Source of the DNA: Rhodoferax sp. GW822-FHT02A01
Lineage (GTDB): Bacteria > Pseudomonadota > Gammaproteobacteria > Burkholderiales > Burkholderiaceae_C
Direction: 5' to 3'
Assembly: GCF_038784515.1 (NCBI RefSeq)
Contig: NZ_CP152376.1
Span: forward strand, 930,001-994,000
DNA: 64,000 nucleotides
The translations under genes and the position numbers were made by a program. The notes beneath the pieces were generated by a model, which had not been told where the DNA came from, ran no database searches, and was given only the letters and a program-made list of their open reading frames with translations. How positions within the stretch are numbered: position 1 is the first letter of the stretch; each line of letters begins with the position of its first letter. This document shows, piece after piece, positions 53,911 through 63,212 of this stretch.

Positions 53911-54732
53911 ATGCCCTTTCTAACGGTTACTCGAGAGAACGGCGTGGTGGTTGCCACCATGTCTGAGCCCTCTACAAAGAACGCCATTACGGACAACAGT
54001 GCCGTAGACGAATTCGACGCTCTTTGCCAGGAGATTGAAAACAATCCAGAAGACAAGGTGCTCATCATCACTGGAAATGGGAAAGTCTTTTCCTCTGGTG
54101 GAAACATAAGCACAATGTATCGTTGTATGAGCTCAACGATGCCGGCCTTCGAAATCGTTGAAGACTATCGCAATGGGATTCAACGCCTTCCGTTGCTGCT
54201 GCGAGCACTCTCCGTCCCAACCATTGCTGCAGTCAATGGGCCGGCCATTGGCGCCGGTTGCGACTTGACTTGCATGTGCGACGTTCGCATAGCATCCACT
54301 GAAGCGACCTTTGCTGAGAGCTTCATTCACTTCGGAATCGTTCCAGGTGATGGAGGAGCCTGGTTCTTGCCTCGCATTGTGGGCACGGCGAAAGCCGCTG
54401 AAATGAGCTTCACGGGCGATGGCATTTCCGCCGCCGAAGCGTTGGGCATTGGCTTAGTAAGCAAAGTCGTGCCGCCTGGTGAACTGATGGCCGCTGTAAA
54501 GGAATTAGCGGCACGTATGGCCAGGCACGGCTCAGCAGCTTTAAGACTGACAAAGCGTCTGCTTCGTCAATCTGAAGAGCAGGATCTAAAAGCGCTTTTG
54601 GACATGTCTGCAAGCTACCAAAGCATGCTGCACAAGACTAACGAACATAGGATGGCTGTGGCCGACTATGAAGAACGCAGGGCCAACACAAAATTGAATA
54701 GAGAAAAAAATGGAAGAAGTCGTTGTAGTTAG
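53911..54732 (+). CDS. enoyl-CoA hydratase/isomerase-family protein
   Basis: A 273-residue crotonase. Oxyanion-hole segments are FSSGGNISTMYRCM and PAIGAGCDLTCMCDVRIASTEATFAESFIHFG, with a candidate catalytic Glu in the latter, then IVPGDGGAWFLPRIVG. It hydrates the enoyl-CoA made by the dehydrogenase. The ATG at 53911 is preferred to a TTG at 53899. Its last 23 bases overlap the thiolase gene in another frame, which is a little more than usual. The C-terminus is very basic (REKNGRSRCS) where the two genes overlap. Confidence 0.85.
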   Translation: MPFLTVTRENGVVVATMSEPSTKNAITDNSAVDEFDALCQEIENNPEDKVLIITGNGKVFSSGGNISTMYRCMSSTMPAFEIVEDYRNGIQRLPLLLRALSVPTIAAVNGPAIGAGCDLTCMCDVRIASTEATFAESFIHFGIVPGDGGAWFLPRIVGTAKAAEMSFTGDGISAAEALGIGLVSKVVPPGELMAAVKELAARMARHGSAALRLTKRLLRQSEEQDLKALLDMSASYQSMLHKTNEHRMAVADYEERRANTKLNREKNGRSRCS

Positions 54733-55891
54733 CGCCGTTCGTACTGCCATTGGTACCTTTGGCGGTAGCCTGAAGGACGTGCCGCCAACGGAGTTGGGTG
54801 CACTGGTAGTGCGCGAATCGCTCTCGCAAGCAGGCATCGAGGGCAAAGATGTGGGGCACGTCGTATTTGGACATGTAGTCAACACCGAACCCAAAGACAT
54901 GTATTTGTCACGAGTCGCAGCCATCCAAGGCGGCTGCACGGAGTCCACACCGGCATTTAATGTCAATCGCCTCTGTGGCTCGGGCCTCCAAGCCATCATC
55001 TCGGCAAGCCAGGCCATCCAGCTGGGAGACTGCGATATCGCAATTGGTGGTGGCGCTGAAAATATGAGCCGTGCGCCATACGCCAGTTTGACCATGCGTT
55101 GGGGGGCCCGAATGGGTGACATCAACATGGTGGACATGATGGTTGGCGCACTGCACGACCCATTTCACAAGGTTCACATGGGCGTGACTGCAGAAAACAT
55201 AGCCGCTAAATACGGCATTTCTCGCGATCAGCAAGACGCATTGGCGGTCGAAAGTCACAACCGTGCCGAAAAGGCCACGGCAGCAGGCCATTTCAAAGAC
55301 CAAATTGTTCCAGTAATGCTAAAGAGCAAGAAGGGGGAAGTCGCCTTTGAAAGTGACGAACACTTCCGATCCAACTGCAAACCTGAGGACATGGCAAAGC
55401 TTAAGCCAGTTTTTCTGAAGGAAAACGGCACGGTTACAGCAGGAAATGCATCTGGTATCAATGACGCGGCAGCAGCCGTGGTGTTGATGGCCTCGAGAAC
55501 GGCCAAGAGCCGTGGCTTGGCACCTTTGGCCCGCCTAGTTGCATACGCACATGCCGGCGTGGACCCCAAGTACATGGGCATCGGTCCAGTTCCGGCTACC
55601 CAGCTGGCACTCGCCAAGGCGGGGCTCCCGGTACAAGACCTTGACGTAATTGAAGCCAATGAAGCTTTTGCTGCTCAAGCATGCGCCGTTTCTCACGTAT
55701 TGGGGCTGGACCCGACAAAGGTCAACCCGAACGGATCAGGAATATCGCTCGGTCATCCGATTGGAGCGACCGGGGCACTCATCACGGTGAAGGCGCTGCA
55801 TGAGCTCAAGCGAATTGGCGGCCGGTATGCACTTGTGACCATGTGCATCGGCGGTGGTCAGGGCATTGCTGCAATTTTTGAACGCATTTGA
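54710..55891 (+). CDS. acetyl-CoA C-acyltransferase (thiolase)
   Basis: A 393-residue thiolase with all catalytic parts: nucleophile Cys89 in NVNRLCGSGLQA, VIEANEAFAAQA (Asn/Glu), the catalytic His in GSGISLGHPIGATGA and the second Cys in LVTMCIGGGQGIA. It cleaves a 3-ketoacyl-CoA to acetyl-CoA plus a shortened acyl-CoA. It overlaps the hydratase gene by 23 bases, indicating translational coupling. Confidence 0.92.
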   Translation: MEEVVVVSAVRTAIGTFGGSLKDVPPTELGALVVRESLSQAGIEGKDVGHVVFGHVVNTEPKDMYLSRVAAIQGGCTESTPAFNVNRLCGSGLQAIISASQAIQLGDCDIAIGGGAENMSRAPYASLTMRWGARMGDINMVDMMVGALHDPFHKVHMGVTAENIAAKYGISRDQQDALAVESHNRAEKATAAGHFKDQIVPVMLKSKKGEVAFESDEHFRSNCKPEDMAKLKPVFLKENGTVTAGNASGINDAAAAVVLMASRTAKSRGLAPLARLVAYAHAGVDPKYMGIGPVPATQLALAKAGLPVQDLDVIEANEAFAAQACAVSHVLGLDPTKVNPNGSGISLGHPIGATGALITVKALHELKRIGGRYALVTMCIGGGQGIAAIFERI

Positions 55892-55947
55892 GCGGAAATG
55901 AGCAACCGCCTCGGTATTTGGTAAGTACAGTTAGCAAGGAGATAAGA

Positions 55948-56814
55948 ATGTTGTTTGCATTGATTGGAATGGGTGAAGTTGGCCGGTGTTACGCCCGCCC
56001 TCTGAAAGAAGCCGGCTATGACCTCGTTCTCTGCGATCCACGCCCCAGCACAGCTTCGCAGCAGATGGCCGATGAATGGGGTATCCCTATCCATCAGTCC
56101 ATCGGCGAATGGGTGAAAGAGGCAAATTGGGTGATTTCCTGTGTCACGGGTTCCCATGCATTGGCGGTGGTTGAGCAGGCACTGGCACACATTGGCTCGC
56201 AAACCAGAATTTGTGACATGACCACAGCGAGCCCGACCACAAAGCGTACCGCGCTAGCGCTTTGCGAAAAGGCCGACGTCGCCTACGTCGACACAGCAAT
56301 CATGGGTGCAATTTCCCTGAGTCTGATTAAGACTCCTTTGCTCAGCGCAGGAAAACATGCTGATGAGTTCTCCACACTGCTTGAGAAAGCCGGCGGCAAG
56401 GTAACAGTCATACAAGACGGCAAGGCCGGTGACGCTATCTCCTTGAAAATCCTGCGCAGCATCTTCACCAAGGGGATGGAAGCTTTGAGCGTTGAAATGC
56501 TGATGGCAGCCGAGACGCAAGGCGTAAGAGAGAAACTCTTCGAACTCCTCTCGGATATTGACAACACACCGCTTCGCACATTTATCAATATGCTTGTGCG
56601 CACACACGTGATTCACGCCAAGCGCCGGGCGCACGAAGTACATGATGCCGCAGAAGAACTCGCGAGTCACGGGCTGCCGTCCGCAGTTCTGCCTGGCATC
56701 GAGGCTCGTTTTCAGAAGACAATTGCGAGCTTGGAAAGTACTCCTGTGGGTGAAGATGATCCGTCCATCGATACAGCAATCCAATGGCTACTGACCACAA
56801 GTAAGGTGTCCTGA
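55948..56814 (+). CDS. NAD(P)-dependent dehydrogenase with DUF1932 C-terminal domain (6PGDH-like)
   Basis: A 288-residue protein with an N-terminal Rossmann domain (LFALIGMGEVGRCYARPLKEAGYD) of the 6-phosphogluconate/3-hydroxyisobutyrate dehydrogenase type. The C-terminal helical domain is of DUF1932 type (HAKRRAHEVHDAAEELASHGLPSAVLPG). The Lys region IQDGKAGDAISLKILRSIFTKGMEAL is in the expected place. AAGGAG lies 9 bases before the ATG at 55948. It probably oxidises a hydroxy acid or reduces a keto acid of the pathway. It lies 56 bases after the thiolase gene. Confidence 0.8.
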   Translation: MLFALIGMGEVGRCYARPLKEAGYDLVLCDPRPSTASQQMADEWGIPIHQSIGEWVKEANWVISCVTGSHALAVVEQALAHIGSQTRICDMTTASPTTKRTALALCEKADVAYVDTAIMGAISLSLIKTPLLSAGKHADEFSTLLEKAGGKVTVIQDGKAGDAISLKILRSIFTKGMEALSVEMLMAAETQGVREKLFELLSDIDNTPLRTFINMLVRTHVIHAKRRAHEVHDAAEELASHGLPSAVLPGIEARFQKTIASLESTPVGEDDPSIDTAIQWLLTTSKVS

Positions 56815-56835
56815 CCCCCAGCCAAGACAACTTGA

Positions 56836-57597
56836 ATGTCATTAATGTTGAGCGACTACCGAATCCTTCTGCATTGCATGGCAAAGACGCCAGGCCTGTT
56901 GGAGACAATTTTTGACACGTTTCCGGATGTGCTCTTCTTCGTCAAAGACCTTGAAGGAAGGTACATCTGGGGAAATTCCGTCCTGGTCAACCGCAGCGGG
57001 TTTAAGTCGCGAGATGGCATTCTTGGCAAGACGGCTGACGACCTTTTCCCGGCCAGCGGGCAGAGTACCATGACACAAGACATGCAGGTCATAACAAGCA
57101 AACGCCCCATTGAGGAGGCACTGCGTATGTACCGCGTCTTGGGTGGGGCGCGATACTGGTGCCTGAGTTCGCGATACCCTTTGTTCAATGACAAAAATGA
57201 AGTGGTAGGTCTCTTTGGCCTTTCGCGTGACCTTCCGCGTCCAAACGAAAGGCACCGGAGTTACTTCAGGTTAGCAAAATTTCTGGAGTACATCGATAAG
57301 AATATCGGCGAAGGTGTGCTTATTGCCGATGCGGCTAAACAAGCCTCCATCTCCATGGACACCCTGGCCAGGTTGGTATACGAGGTGTACCATCTCAAAC
57401 CGAAGCAGCTTTTGATGAAAAAGCGCATCGACCAGGCTTGCCAGTTGCTGGAGCAGACCTCCCAGTCGATTTCCGAAATATCAAGCGTCTGTGGATATGT
57501 TGACCAGAGTGCCTTCACAAGGCAATTCAAGGTCGCAACTCACATCACACCTGCCCAATACCGCGTCACTCATCAGGCAGCTCAAGTCATCAATTGA
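56836..57597 (+). CDS. PAS-AraC regulator
   Basis: A 253-residue two-domain regulator. Residues about 20-130 are a PAS domain (LLETIFDTFPDVLFFVKDLEG, then GKTADDLFP and EEALRMYRVLGGARYWCLSSRYPLFNDKNEVVGLFGLSRDL). Residues about 150-250 are the AraC double helix-turn-helix (VLIADAAKQASISMDTLARLV, ISEISSVCGYVDQSAFTRQFKVATHITPAQYR). A PAS domain replaces the usual cupin sensor, so it may respond to an aromatic ligand, haem or flavin. It lies 21 bases after the dehydrogenase gene and is convergent with etfA copy 2. Confidence 0.85.
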   Translation: MSLMLSDYRILLHCMAKTPGLLETIFDTFPDVLFFVKDLEGRYIWGNSVLVNRSGFKSRDGILGKTADDLFPASGQSTMTQDMQVITSKRPIEEALRMYRVLGGARYWCLSSRYPLFNDKNEVVGLFGLSRDLPRPNERHRSYFRLAKFLEYIDKNIGEGVLIADAAKQASISMDTLARLVYEVYHLKPKQLLMKKRIDQACQLLEQTSQSISEISSVCGYVDQSAFTRQFKVATHITPAQYRVTHQAAQVIN

Positions 57598-57612
57598 GCC
57601 GCCGACCTGGGT

Positions 57613-58545
57613 CTACAGTGCTGAAACCATCTGCGGGATGGCTTCAAACAAATCTGCTTCCAATCCATAGTCGGCAATGGCGAAAATGGGAGCCTCTGGG
57701 TCTTTGTTAATCGCAACAATGACCTTGGAGTCTTTCATCCCTGCCAAGTGCTGAATTGCCCCGGAGATTCCCGCGGCGATATACAACTGGGGTGCGACGA
57801 TTTTCCCAGTCTGTCCAACCTGGAGGTCATTGGGCGCATAGCCAGCATCCACTGCGGCTCGAGATGCACCTATGGCAGCCCCAAGCTTGTCAGCGAGGGG
57901 GGTAATAACTTCCACGAACCTCTCTGAGCTACCCAAAGCCCGGCCACCGGACACGATAATCTTCGCTGCGGTCAAATCTGGCCGGTCATTTTTGGAAACT
58001 TCACTCCCCAAGTACCGTGTCTTGCCGTTGCTACTGGTTGCAGCGAGTACCTCGCTGACAGCATTGCCCCCAATAGCAACAGCGGCATCAAAGCCCGTCG
58101 TGCGAACTGTCAGGACCTTGATAGGCTCCAAGCTCTGCACTGTAGCGACGGCGTTTCCCGCATAAATGGGTCGCTCAAATGTGTCGGAGCTGACGATTTT
58201 GGTGACGTCACTCACCTGAGCTACGTCCAGCTTGGCAGCCACACGTGGAGCGATATTCTTACCATTAGAGGTGGCGGGGAACAGAATATGGCTATAGTGC
58301 GATGCAATCGCTAGCACTTGATCTGTCACATTCTCGGCCAAACCATGAGCAAAGCACTCATCGTCCGCATGCAGAACTTTACTCACACCAATAATTTTGG
58401 AGGAAGCAACCACAGCTTCTTCGGCTTTTTTTCCAACCACCAATACGTGTACATCCCCCCCACAGGCAACTGCGGCAGTCACCGTGTTTAGCGTTGCGGC
58501 TTTAAGAGAGACATTATCGTGTTCGGCAATAACCAGTGCAGTCAT
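57613..58545 (-). CDS. etfA: electron transfer flavoprotein alpha subunit, copy 2
   Basis: A 310-residue EtfA ([20 protein letters not shown] start; [68 protein letters not shown]). It is closely related to copy 1 at 28708 over its whole length, most variation lying in the N-terminal domain. It takes electrons from the acyl-CoA dehydrogenase at 51282 in all likelihood. The ATG at 58545 is chosen by homology to copy 1; the longer frame starts inside etfB. Confidence 0.93.
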   Translation of the reverse strand: MTALVIAEHDNVSLKAATLNTVTAAVACGGDVHVLVVGKKAEEAVVASSKIIGVSKVLHADDECFAHGLAENVTDQVLAIASHYSHILFPATSNGKNIAPRVAAKLDVAQVSDVTKIVSSDTFERPIYAGNAVATVQSLEPIKVLTVRTTGFDAAVAIGGNAVSEVLAATSSNGKTRYLGSEVSKNDRPDLTAAKIIVSGGRALGSSERFVEVITPLADKLGAAIGASRAAVDAGYAPNDLQVGQTGKIVAPQLYIAAGISGAIQHLAGMKDSKVIVAINKDPEAPIFAIADYGLEADLFEAIPQMVSAL

Positions 58546-58579
58546 TTTTGTATACCTCGTTGTTTTTTTGTGTGCTAAC

Positions 58580-59335
58580 TTAGATGACTTTCGCCTCGTT
58601 CTTGAGCTTCTCGACAAGCTCGGCGACGCTCGCCACTTTGACACCAGCGCCGCGTTTCGGTGGATCAGTAACTTTGAGTATTTTTAGACGGGGAGTGACG
58701 TCGACACTGAGCTCCTGTGGGCTGAGAATCTGGATAGGCTTCTTTTTGGCCCTCATGATGTTGGGTAAAGTCACGTAGCGTGGCTCGTTGAGGCGCAAAT
58801 CGGTAGTAATAACCGCCGGAACAGAGAGTTCGAGCTTCTCCAGGCCACCATCGACTTCGCGGGTCACCGTAACCTTCTCGCCAGCGACTTGGACTTTGCT
58901 CGCGAATGTAGCCTGGGGAAGCTCTCCTAAGGCGGCCAGCATCTGACCGGTCTGATTGGCATCATCGTCAATTGCCTGTTTACCCAGAATCACGAGGCCA
59001 GGCTGCTCTTTGTCCACAAGCGCTTTGAGCAGCTTGGCCACCGACAGAGGTTCTAAGTCGAGCCCAACAGGGGTCTCTACCAAGATGGCGCGGTCTGCGC
59101 CGATAGCCAAGGCGGTACGCAGGGTCTCTTGGCACTGTGCCACCCCGCAGGAGACGGCGATGATTTCAGACGCAACACCCGACTCCTTCAATCGAACTGC
59201 TTCTTCAACGGCGATTTCGTCGAACGGATTCATGCTCATTTTGAGTCCGACGGTTTCGACGCCACTGCCATCGAACTTCACTCTTACCTTGACGTTGTAA
59301 TCAACAACGCGTTTAACAGCGACCAACACTTTCAT
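58580..59335 (-). CDS. etfB: electron transfer flavoprotein beta subunit, copy 2
   Basis: A 251-residue EtfB ([19 protein letters not shown] start), near-identical in many stretches to copy 1, for example [19 protein letters not shown] and [16 protein letters not shown]. The ETF-dehydrogenase recognition part [20 protein letters not shown] is preserved. Compared with copy 1 it has a two-residue insertion in the [13 protein letters not shown] region. It follows livF by 22 bases on the same strand, so it is probably co-transcribed with the liv-type transporter, an unusual linkage. Confidence 0.93.
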   Translation of the reverse strand: MKVLVAVKRVVDYNVKVRVKFDGSGVETVGLKMSMNPFDEIAVEEAVRLKESGVASEIIAVSCGVAQCQETLRTALAIGADRAILVETPVGLDLEPLSVAKLLKALVDKEQPGLVILGKQAIDDDANQTGQMLAALGELPQATFASKVQVAGEKVTVTREVDGGLEKLELSVPAVITTDLRLNEPRYVTLPNIMRAKKKPIQILSPQELSVDVTPRLKILKVTDPPKRGAGVKVASVAELVEKLKNEAKVI

Positions 59336-59357
59336 TTGAACCACTCCAAAAACAGAA

Positions 59358-60071
59358 TCAATGTTCACCGGCAAGGTACGCTGCCCGTACCTCTGCGCTG
59401 TCGAGCAGCTCCTTCCCCGTACCTGATAGGACAACCTCTCCATGCTGGAGAACGTAGGCACGATGAGCCAAGCGCAAAGCGTGGTGTGCGTTTTGTTCGA
59501 CAAGCAATATGGTCATTGAGTGCTCACGGTTGAGTTCAGCAATCACGTCAAAAATCTTCCGGATATAAATGGGTGCAAGCCCCAAAGATGGTTCGTCCAA
59601 AAGCAGAAGTCTGGGGCGGCTGAGTAGTGCGCGTCCGATGGCCAGCATTTGCTGCTCTCCTCCAGACAAAGTGCCTGCGCGTTGATTTTGTCGCTCTCCC
59701 AGAATGGGGAACGTGTCGAAAATGCGTTTGAGATCGCATTCCCAATTCGCAGGGTCAGAATGACTTGCTCCCATCTGCAAGTTCTCCATGACCGACATAC
59801 GCGGAAAAATCCTGCGACCTTCGGGTGAAAGAGAGATACCACGCCTAGCCACCAGATGAGGTGAAAGTCGCGATACCTCTTCACCCTCGAAGTAGATGCC
59901 GCCCTTGGAAACTCGGGGCGACGAGAAGATACTTGTCATCAGCGTCGACTTGCCCGCACCATTTGCCCCGATGAGCGTGACGATTTCACCAGGGTGAACT
60001 TCAATGTTGACACCCTTGAGGGCGTGCACGTGTCCGTAATGGACGTGAACATCACGTAGTTCGAGCATCAC
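59358..60071 (-). CDS. branched-chain-type ABC transporter ATP-binding protein LivF-like
   Basis: A 237-residue ATPase. Walker [10 protein letters not shown], signature [16 protein letters not shown], Walker [14 protein letters not shown] and switch His-like Q in [11 protein letters not shown] are all as in LivF. LivF and LivG form the two ATPases of the HAAT family, which also imports aromatic acids, short amides and other carboxylates besides amino acids. Its start overlaps livG by ATGA. Here the linked beta-oxidation genes suggest a carboxylate substrate. Confidence 0.88.
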   Translation of the reverse strand: MMLELRDVHVHYGHVHALKGVNIEVHPGEIVTLIGANGAGKSTLMTSIFSSPRVSKGGIYFEGEEVSRLSPHLVARRGISLSPEGRRIFPRMSVMENLQMGASHSDPANWECDLKRIFDTFPILGERQNQRAGTLSGGEQQMLAIGRALLSRPRLLLLDEPSLGLAPIYIRKIFDVIAELNREHSMTILLVEQNAHHALRLAHRAYVLQHGEVVLSGTGKELLDSAEVRAAYLAGEH

Positions 60072-60910
60072 TGTCCACTCTCCATTTCAAGCTGTACATC
60101 TTCGACCTCGGGCTCCCCCAGATAGGCAGCGATGACGTGAGGATCGTTTTGGATCTGGTTCGGGCTACCCACAGCAATCTTCTTGCCATAGCTGATGACG
60201 TAAATCTCATCAGAGACATTCATCACAACGCTCATGTCGTGTTCAACGAGGAGAACCGAAACTTTGTCGTCGTGAGACAGAGAGAGCAGCAAGTCGTTGA
60301 GCGCGAGCGACTCCTTTGGATTCAATCCAGCCGCCGGTTCGTCCAGGCATAGAAGCATTGGCCTCGCGCACATGGCCCGGGCAATCTCGACTCTGCGCTG
60401 CACACCGTATGAAAGTGCGCCGGCAGGCGTGTCTGCAAACGAGGTCAGTGAGAACCGACGCAACAAGCTCCATGCGTGGTCGACTGCTTCCCGCTCTGCT
60501 CGCGTATACCGCGGAAGCTTCAACAAGCCTGCAATCGAGAAACCACTGGCTTGGAAAAGACGATTGTGTTGAGCAACAATGAGGTTCTCCATCACTGTCA
60601 TCTTCGGGAAGAGACGAATGTTCTGGAATGTCCGCATGACGTTTGCATGGCTGGCCACTTTATGGGTGCTCATGCACTCCAGTTGCATGTCCCCGTTTTC
60701 GGGGTGATGCATCACGACGCTACCACTTGTTGGCTTGTAAAAGCCTGTAAGGCAGTTGAAGAGCGTAGTCTTTCCGGCTCCATTTGGACCAATAATCGAA
60801 GTGATTGAGCCCTGGTTAACTGACATGCTGAGACCATCTATGGCGGTTATCCCACCAAACTTCATGGTCAAATTACTTACCGTCAGAATTTTCTTTTTGG
60901 CGGCGCTCAT
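60068..60910 (-). CDS. branched-chain-type ABC transporter ATP-binding protein LivG-like
   Basis: A 280-residue ATPase with Walker A GPNGAGKTT, a signature region ALSYGVQRRVEIARAM, Walker B MLLCLDEPAAGLNP and switch His in LLVEHDMSVVM. LivG-specific features are MKFGGITAIDGLSM and VMRTFQNIRLFPKMTVMENLIVA. It overlaps both neighbours by ATGA, so the four genes are translated together. Confidence 0.88.
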   Translation of the reverse strand: MSAAKKKILTVSNLTMKFGGITAIDGLSMSVNQGSITSIIGPNGAGKTTLFNCLTGFYKPTSGSVVMHHPENGDMQLECMSTHKVASHANVMRTFQNIRLFPKMTVMENLIVAQHNRLFQASGFSIAGLLKLPRYTRAEREAVDHAWSLLRRFSLTSFADTPAGALSYGVQRRVEIARAMCARPMLLCLDEPAAGLNPKESLALNDLLLSLSHDDKVSVLLVEHDMSVVMNVSDEIYVISYGKKIAVGSPNQIQNDPHVIAAYLGEPEVEDVQLEMESGQ

Positions 60911-62226
60911 TGGCAGGCCCCCTTCAAATTAGTGGACTGAACGATTCCGCCTTGCTTCAGTTTCTCAACTGAAATCGTAGACTTTCGCTGCGACAGAAGT
61001 CCGGAGGGTTTAACAATCATGATTACGACCATCGCGGCGCCAAATACCAACATTCGATACTCCGCAAAACTGCGGCCAAGCTCGGGAAGTAATACCAAGA
61101 GACAAGCTGCCAAGACGACGCCCAGCTGGCTGCCGCTTCCACCAAGCACGACGATGGCCAAAATAGTGGCGCTCTCTCCAAAGGTGAAACTCTCAGGCGA
61201 GATAAAGCCCTGTCGCGCAGCGAAGAAGATTCCGGCTATGCCGCCCACCATAGCACCCAATGCGAAGGCGGACAGCTTGACGTTGGTCACATTGATACCA
61301 AGTGCCTTGCAGGCAATTTCGTCTTCACGCATTGCCTCCCACGCTCGGCCTATTGGCAAGTGCCGCAAGCGCAGGACGACCAAATTGATAGTAACGGCCA
61401 TTACAAGAATCAGTGCATATAGAAAAACTGTTCTGTGCCAAACCGAGTAATCGAGCCCAAAGAAAGACGAGAAAGTATTGATGTCTTCGGACGATGAGAA
61501 CGGCAATCCAAAGAACGATGGCCTGGGAATGGACGTTATCCCGTTGGGACCGTTGGTCAAGTCAGTCCAGTTGATAAGCACGATGCGAATGATTTCTCCA
61601 AAGCCAAGTGTCACAATGGCCAGGTAATCGCCACGCAGTCGCAAAGTCGGGTAACCAAGTAGTACGCCAAAGATTGCGGCAAGTGCACCGGCCATCGGTA
61701 TGGACAGCCAGAACGAGAAATCGAAATGCGTTGAAAGCACGGCGTATGAATACGCCCCTACCGCATAGAAGGCGACGTAGCCAAGGTCCAGCAATCCGGC
61801 CAACCCAACGACGATGTTCAATCCCCACCCCAACAACACATAAATGAGAACTGTGGTTGAGACATCTATGATGTATCTGTTGTCAAAAAATACGAATGGA
61901 ATTCCAATTGCAACCACGCCTAAAGCAAAGCCGAGGTAAGTAGTTGCTCGTGGAGTTGGCGTGGCATCAACTTGTTCCGAGCTAGCTGGTTTGAGTTTTT
62001 CCCCTCGGATGAACCATTTGAGGATAAATGCTCGAAATATAAATACGGAAGCGGCAGCAGAGAATAGCCAGCTCCAACGGGTTTGAACTTGCAGAGTTCC
62101 ACCAGAGTCAACAGTGGTTAGCCCAAGCAGGGGAAGTCCGACAATAAGCATCATCAATGCCGCCAGTGCTGCGTCGACAAACTTTGCCTTCATGTCATCT
62201 TTTGAAGTCGTATTCATGTCACTCAT
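60907..62226 (-). CDS. branched-chain-type ABC transporter permease LivM-like
   Basis: A 439-residue permease with about 10-11 hydrophobic segments. LivM signatures: GLNIVVGLAGLLDLGYVAFYAVGAYSYA, FWLSIPMAGALAAIFGVLLGYPTLRLRGDYLAIVTLGFGEIIR, and GRAWEAMREDEIACKALGINVTNVKL (the ATPase-coupling loop). It is longer than minimal LivM through an N-terminal extension with two extra membrane segments, as in several proteobacterial members. It overlaps livH by ATGA. Confidence 0.88.
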   Translation of the reverse strand: MSDMNTTSKDDMKAKFVDAALAALMMLIVGLPLLGLTTVDSGGTLQVQTRWSWLFSAAASVFIFRAFILKWFIRGEKLKPASSEQVDATPTPRATTYLGFALGVVAIGIPFVFFDNRYIIDVSTTVLIYVLLGWGLNIVVGLAGLLDLGYVAFYAVGAYSYAVLSTHFDFSFWLSIPMAGALAAIFGVLLGYPTLRLRGDYLAIVTLGFGEIIRIVLINWTDLTNGPNGITSIPRPSFFGLPFSSSEDINTFSSFFGLDYSVWHRTVFLYALILVMAVTINLVVLRLRHLPIGRAWEAMREDEIACKALGINVTNVKLSAFALGAMVGGIAGIFFAARQGFISPESFTFGESATILAIVVLGGSGSQLGVVLAACLLVLLPELGRSFAEYRMLVFGAAMVVIMIVKPSGLLSQRKSTISVEKLKQGGIVQSTNLKGACQ

Positions 62227-63137
62227 ACCTTCTCAACTTCCGGACGACCAAGCAACCCAGAAGGTCTAAACAACAAAACCAGGACCAGTATTGAAAATAC
62301 GACAACGTCTTTATATTCAGCAGAGAAGTAGGTACCGTAGAAAGCCTCTACCAACCCAATAATCAAGCCGCCCAACATTGCGCCAGGTAAAGAGCCAATA
62401 CCGCCGAGAACGGCTGCAGTAAATGCCTTAATGCCGGTGACGAATCCAATGTAGAAGTCGACAACACCGTAGTAAACGGTTACCAATACACCGGCCAGCG
62501 CCGCCAGTGCCGCACCAATCATGAAGGTTATGGAAATCGTGCGTTCTGCATTGATTCCCAGAACTCGCGTCATGAACTGGTCTTGTTCACAAGCACGCTG
62601 TTGCCTACCAAATGCGGTTTGGGTAATCAGCCAGGTGAATGCAGCCAGAGCCACCAAGGTGACCACCACTATCAGAACCTGCGCATGCGACACGCGCACG
62701 TCCCAACCAAAGTAAATCCCAACATCGAAGCCACCGGTCAACATTGGAGGAACCTGTTTTAGACGAGCGCCCTGGGTCAGTTGCACCGTGTTTTGCAGGA
62801 ATATTGAGACGCCAATTGCTGATATCAGTGGAGCAAGCCGGGTGGAACCACGAAGCGGACGATACGCGACTCGCTCCACCGCCCATCCATAGAGCGAAGT
62901 GAACGCGATGGTGACTACAAGAACCACAGTCAGAGTTAAGGGAACTGATGTGACGCCAACCGAGGCCAGCATTGTGAACGCCGTAACTGAAATGAAGGCT
63001 CCTATCATGAAGACGTCGCCGTGGGCGAAGTTAATCATTCCGATGATGCCGAAGACCATGGTGTAGCCGATGGCAATGAGTCCATATAACGACCCAAGCG
63101 TTAGCCCGTTAATGAGTTGCTGAAGGAATTGAGACAT
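62223..63137 (-). CDS. branched-chain-type ABC transporter permease LivH-like
   Basis: A 304-residue permease with about 8 membrane segments. It has FLQQLINGLTLGSLYGLIAIGYTMVFGIIGMINFAHGDVFMIG at the N-terminus and GIGSLPGAMLGGLIIGLVEAF near the C-terminus, both typical for LivH. The coupling loop FGRQQRACEQDQFMTRVLGINAERT is intact. It lies 75 bases after the binding-protein stop. Confidence 0.9.
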   Translation of the reverse strand: MSQFLQQLINGLTLGSLYGLIAIGYTMVFGIIGMINFAHGDVFMIGAFISVTAFTMLASVGVTSVPLTLTVVLVVTIAFTSLYGWAVERVAYRPLRGSTRLAPLISAIGVSIFLQNTVQLTQGARLKQVPPMLTGGFDVGIYFGWDVRVSHAQVLIVVVTLVALAAFTWLITQTAFGRQQRACEQDQFMTRVLGINAERTISITFMIGAALAALAGVLVTVYYGVVDFYIGFVTGIKAFTAAVLGGIGSLPGAMLGGLIIGLVEAFYGTYFSAEYKDVVVFSILVLVLLFRPSGLLGRPEVEKV

Positions 63138-63212
63138 TTAGAGACCCGGTGATTTAAGCGATTTCCACAAATTGAAATGACGCAGTGGAATCTCCACTGC
63201 GCCATCGAGATA

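Noticed and set aside
58545..59503. Extended N-termini of EtfA and EtfB copy 2
   Set aside because: The extensions lie in neighbouring genes or the leader, and both proteins start normally at 58545 and 59335 by comparison with copy 1.
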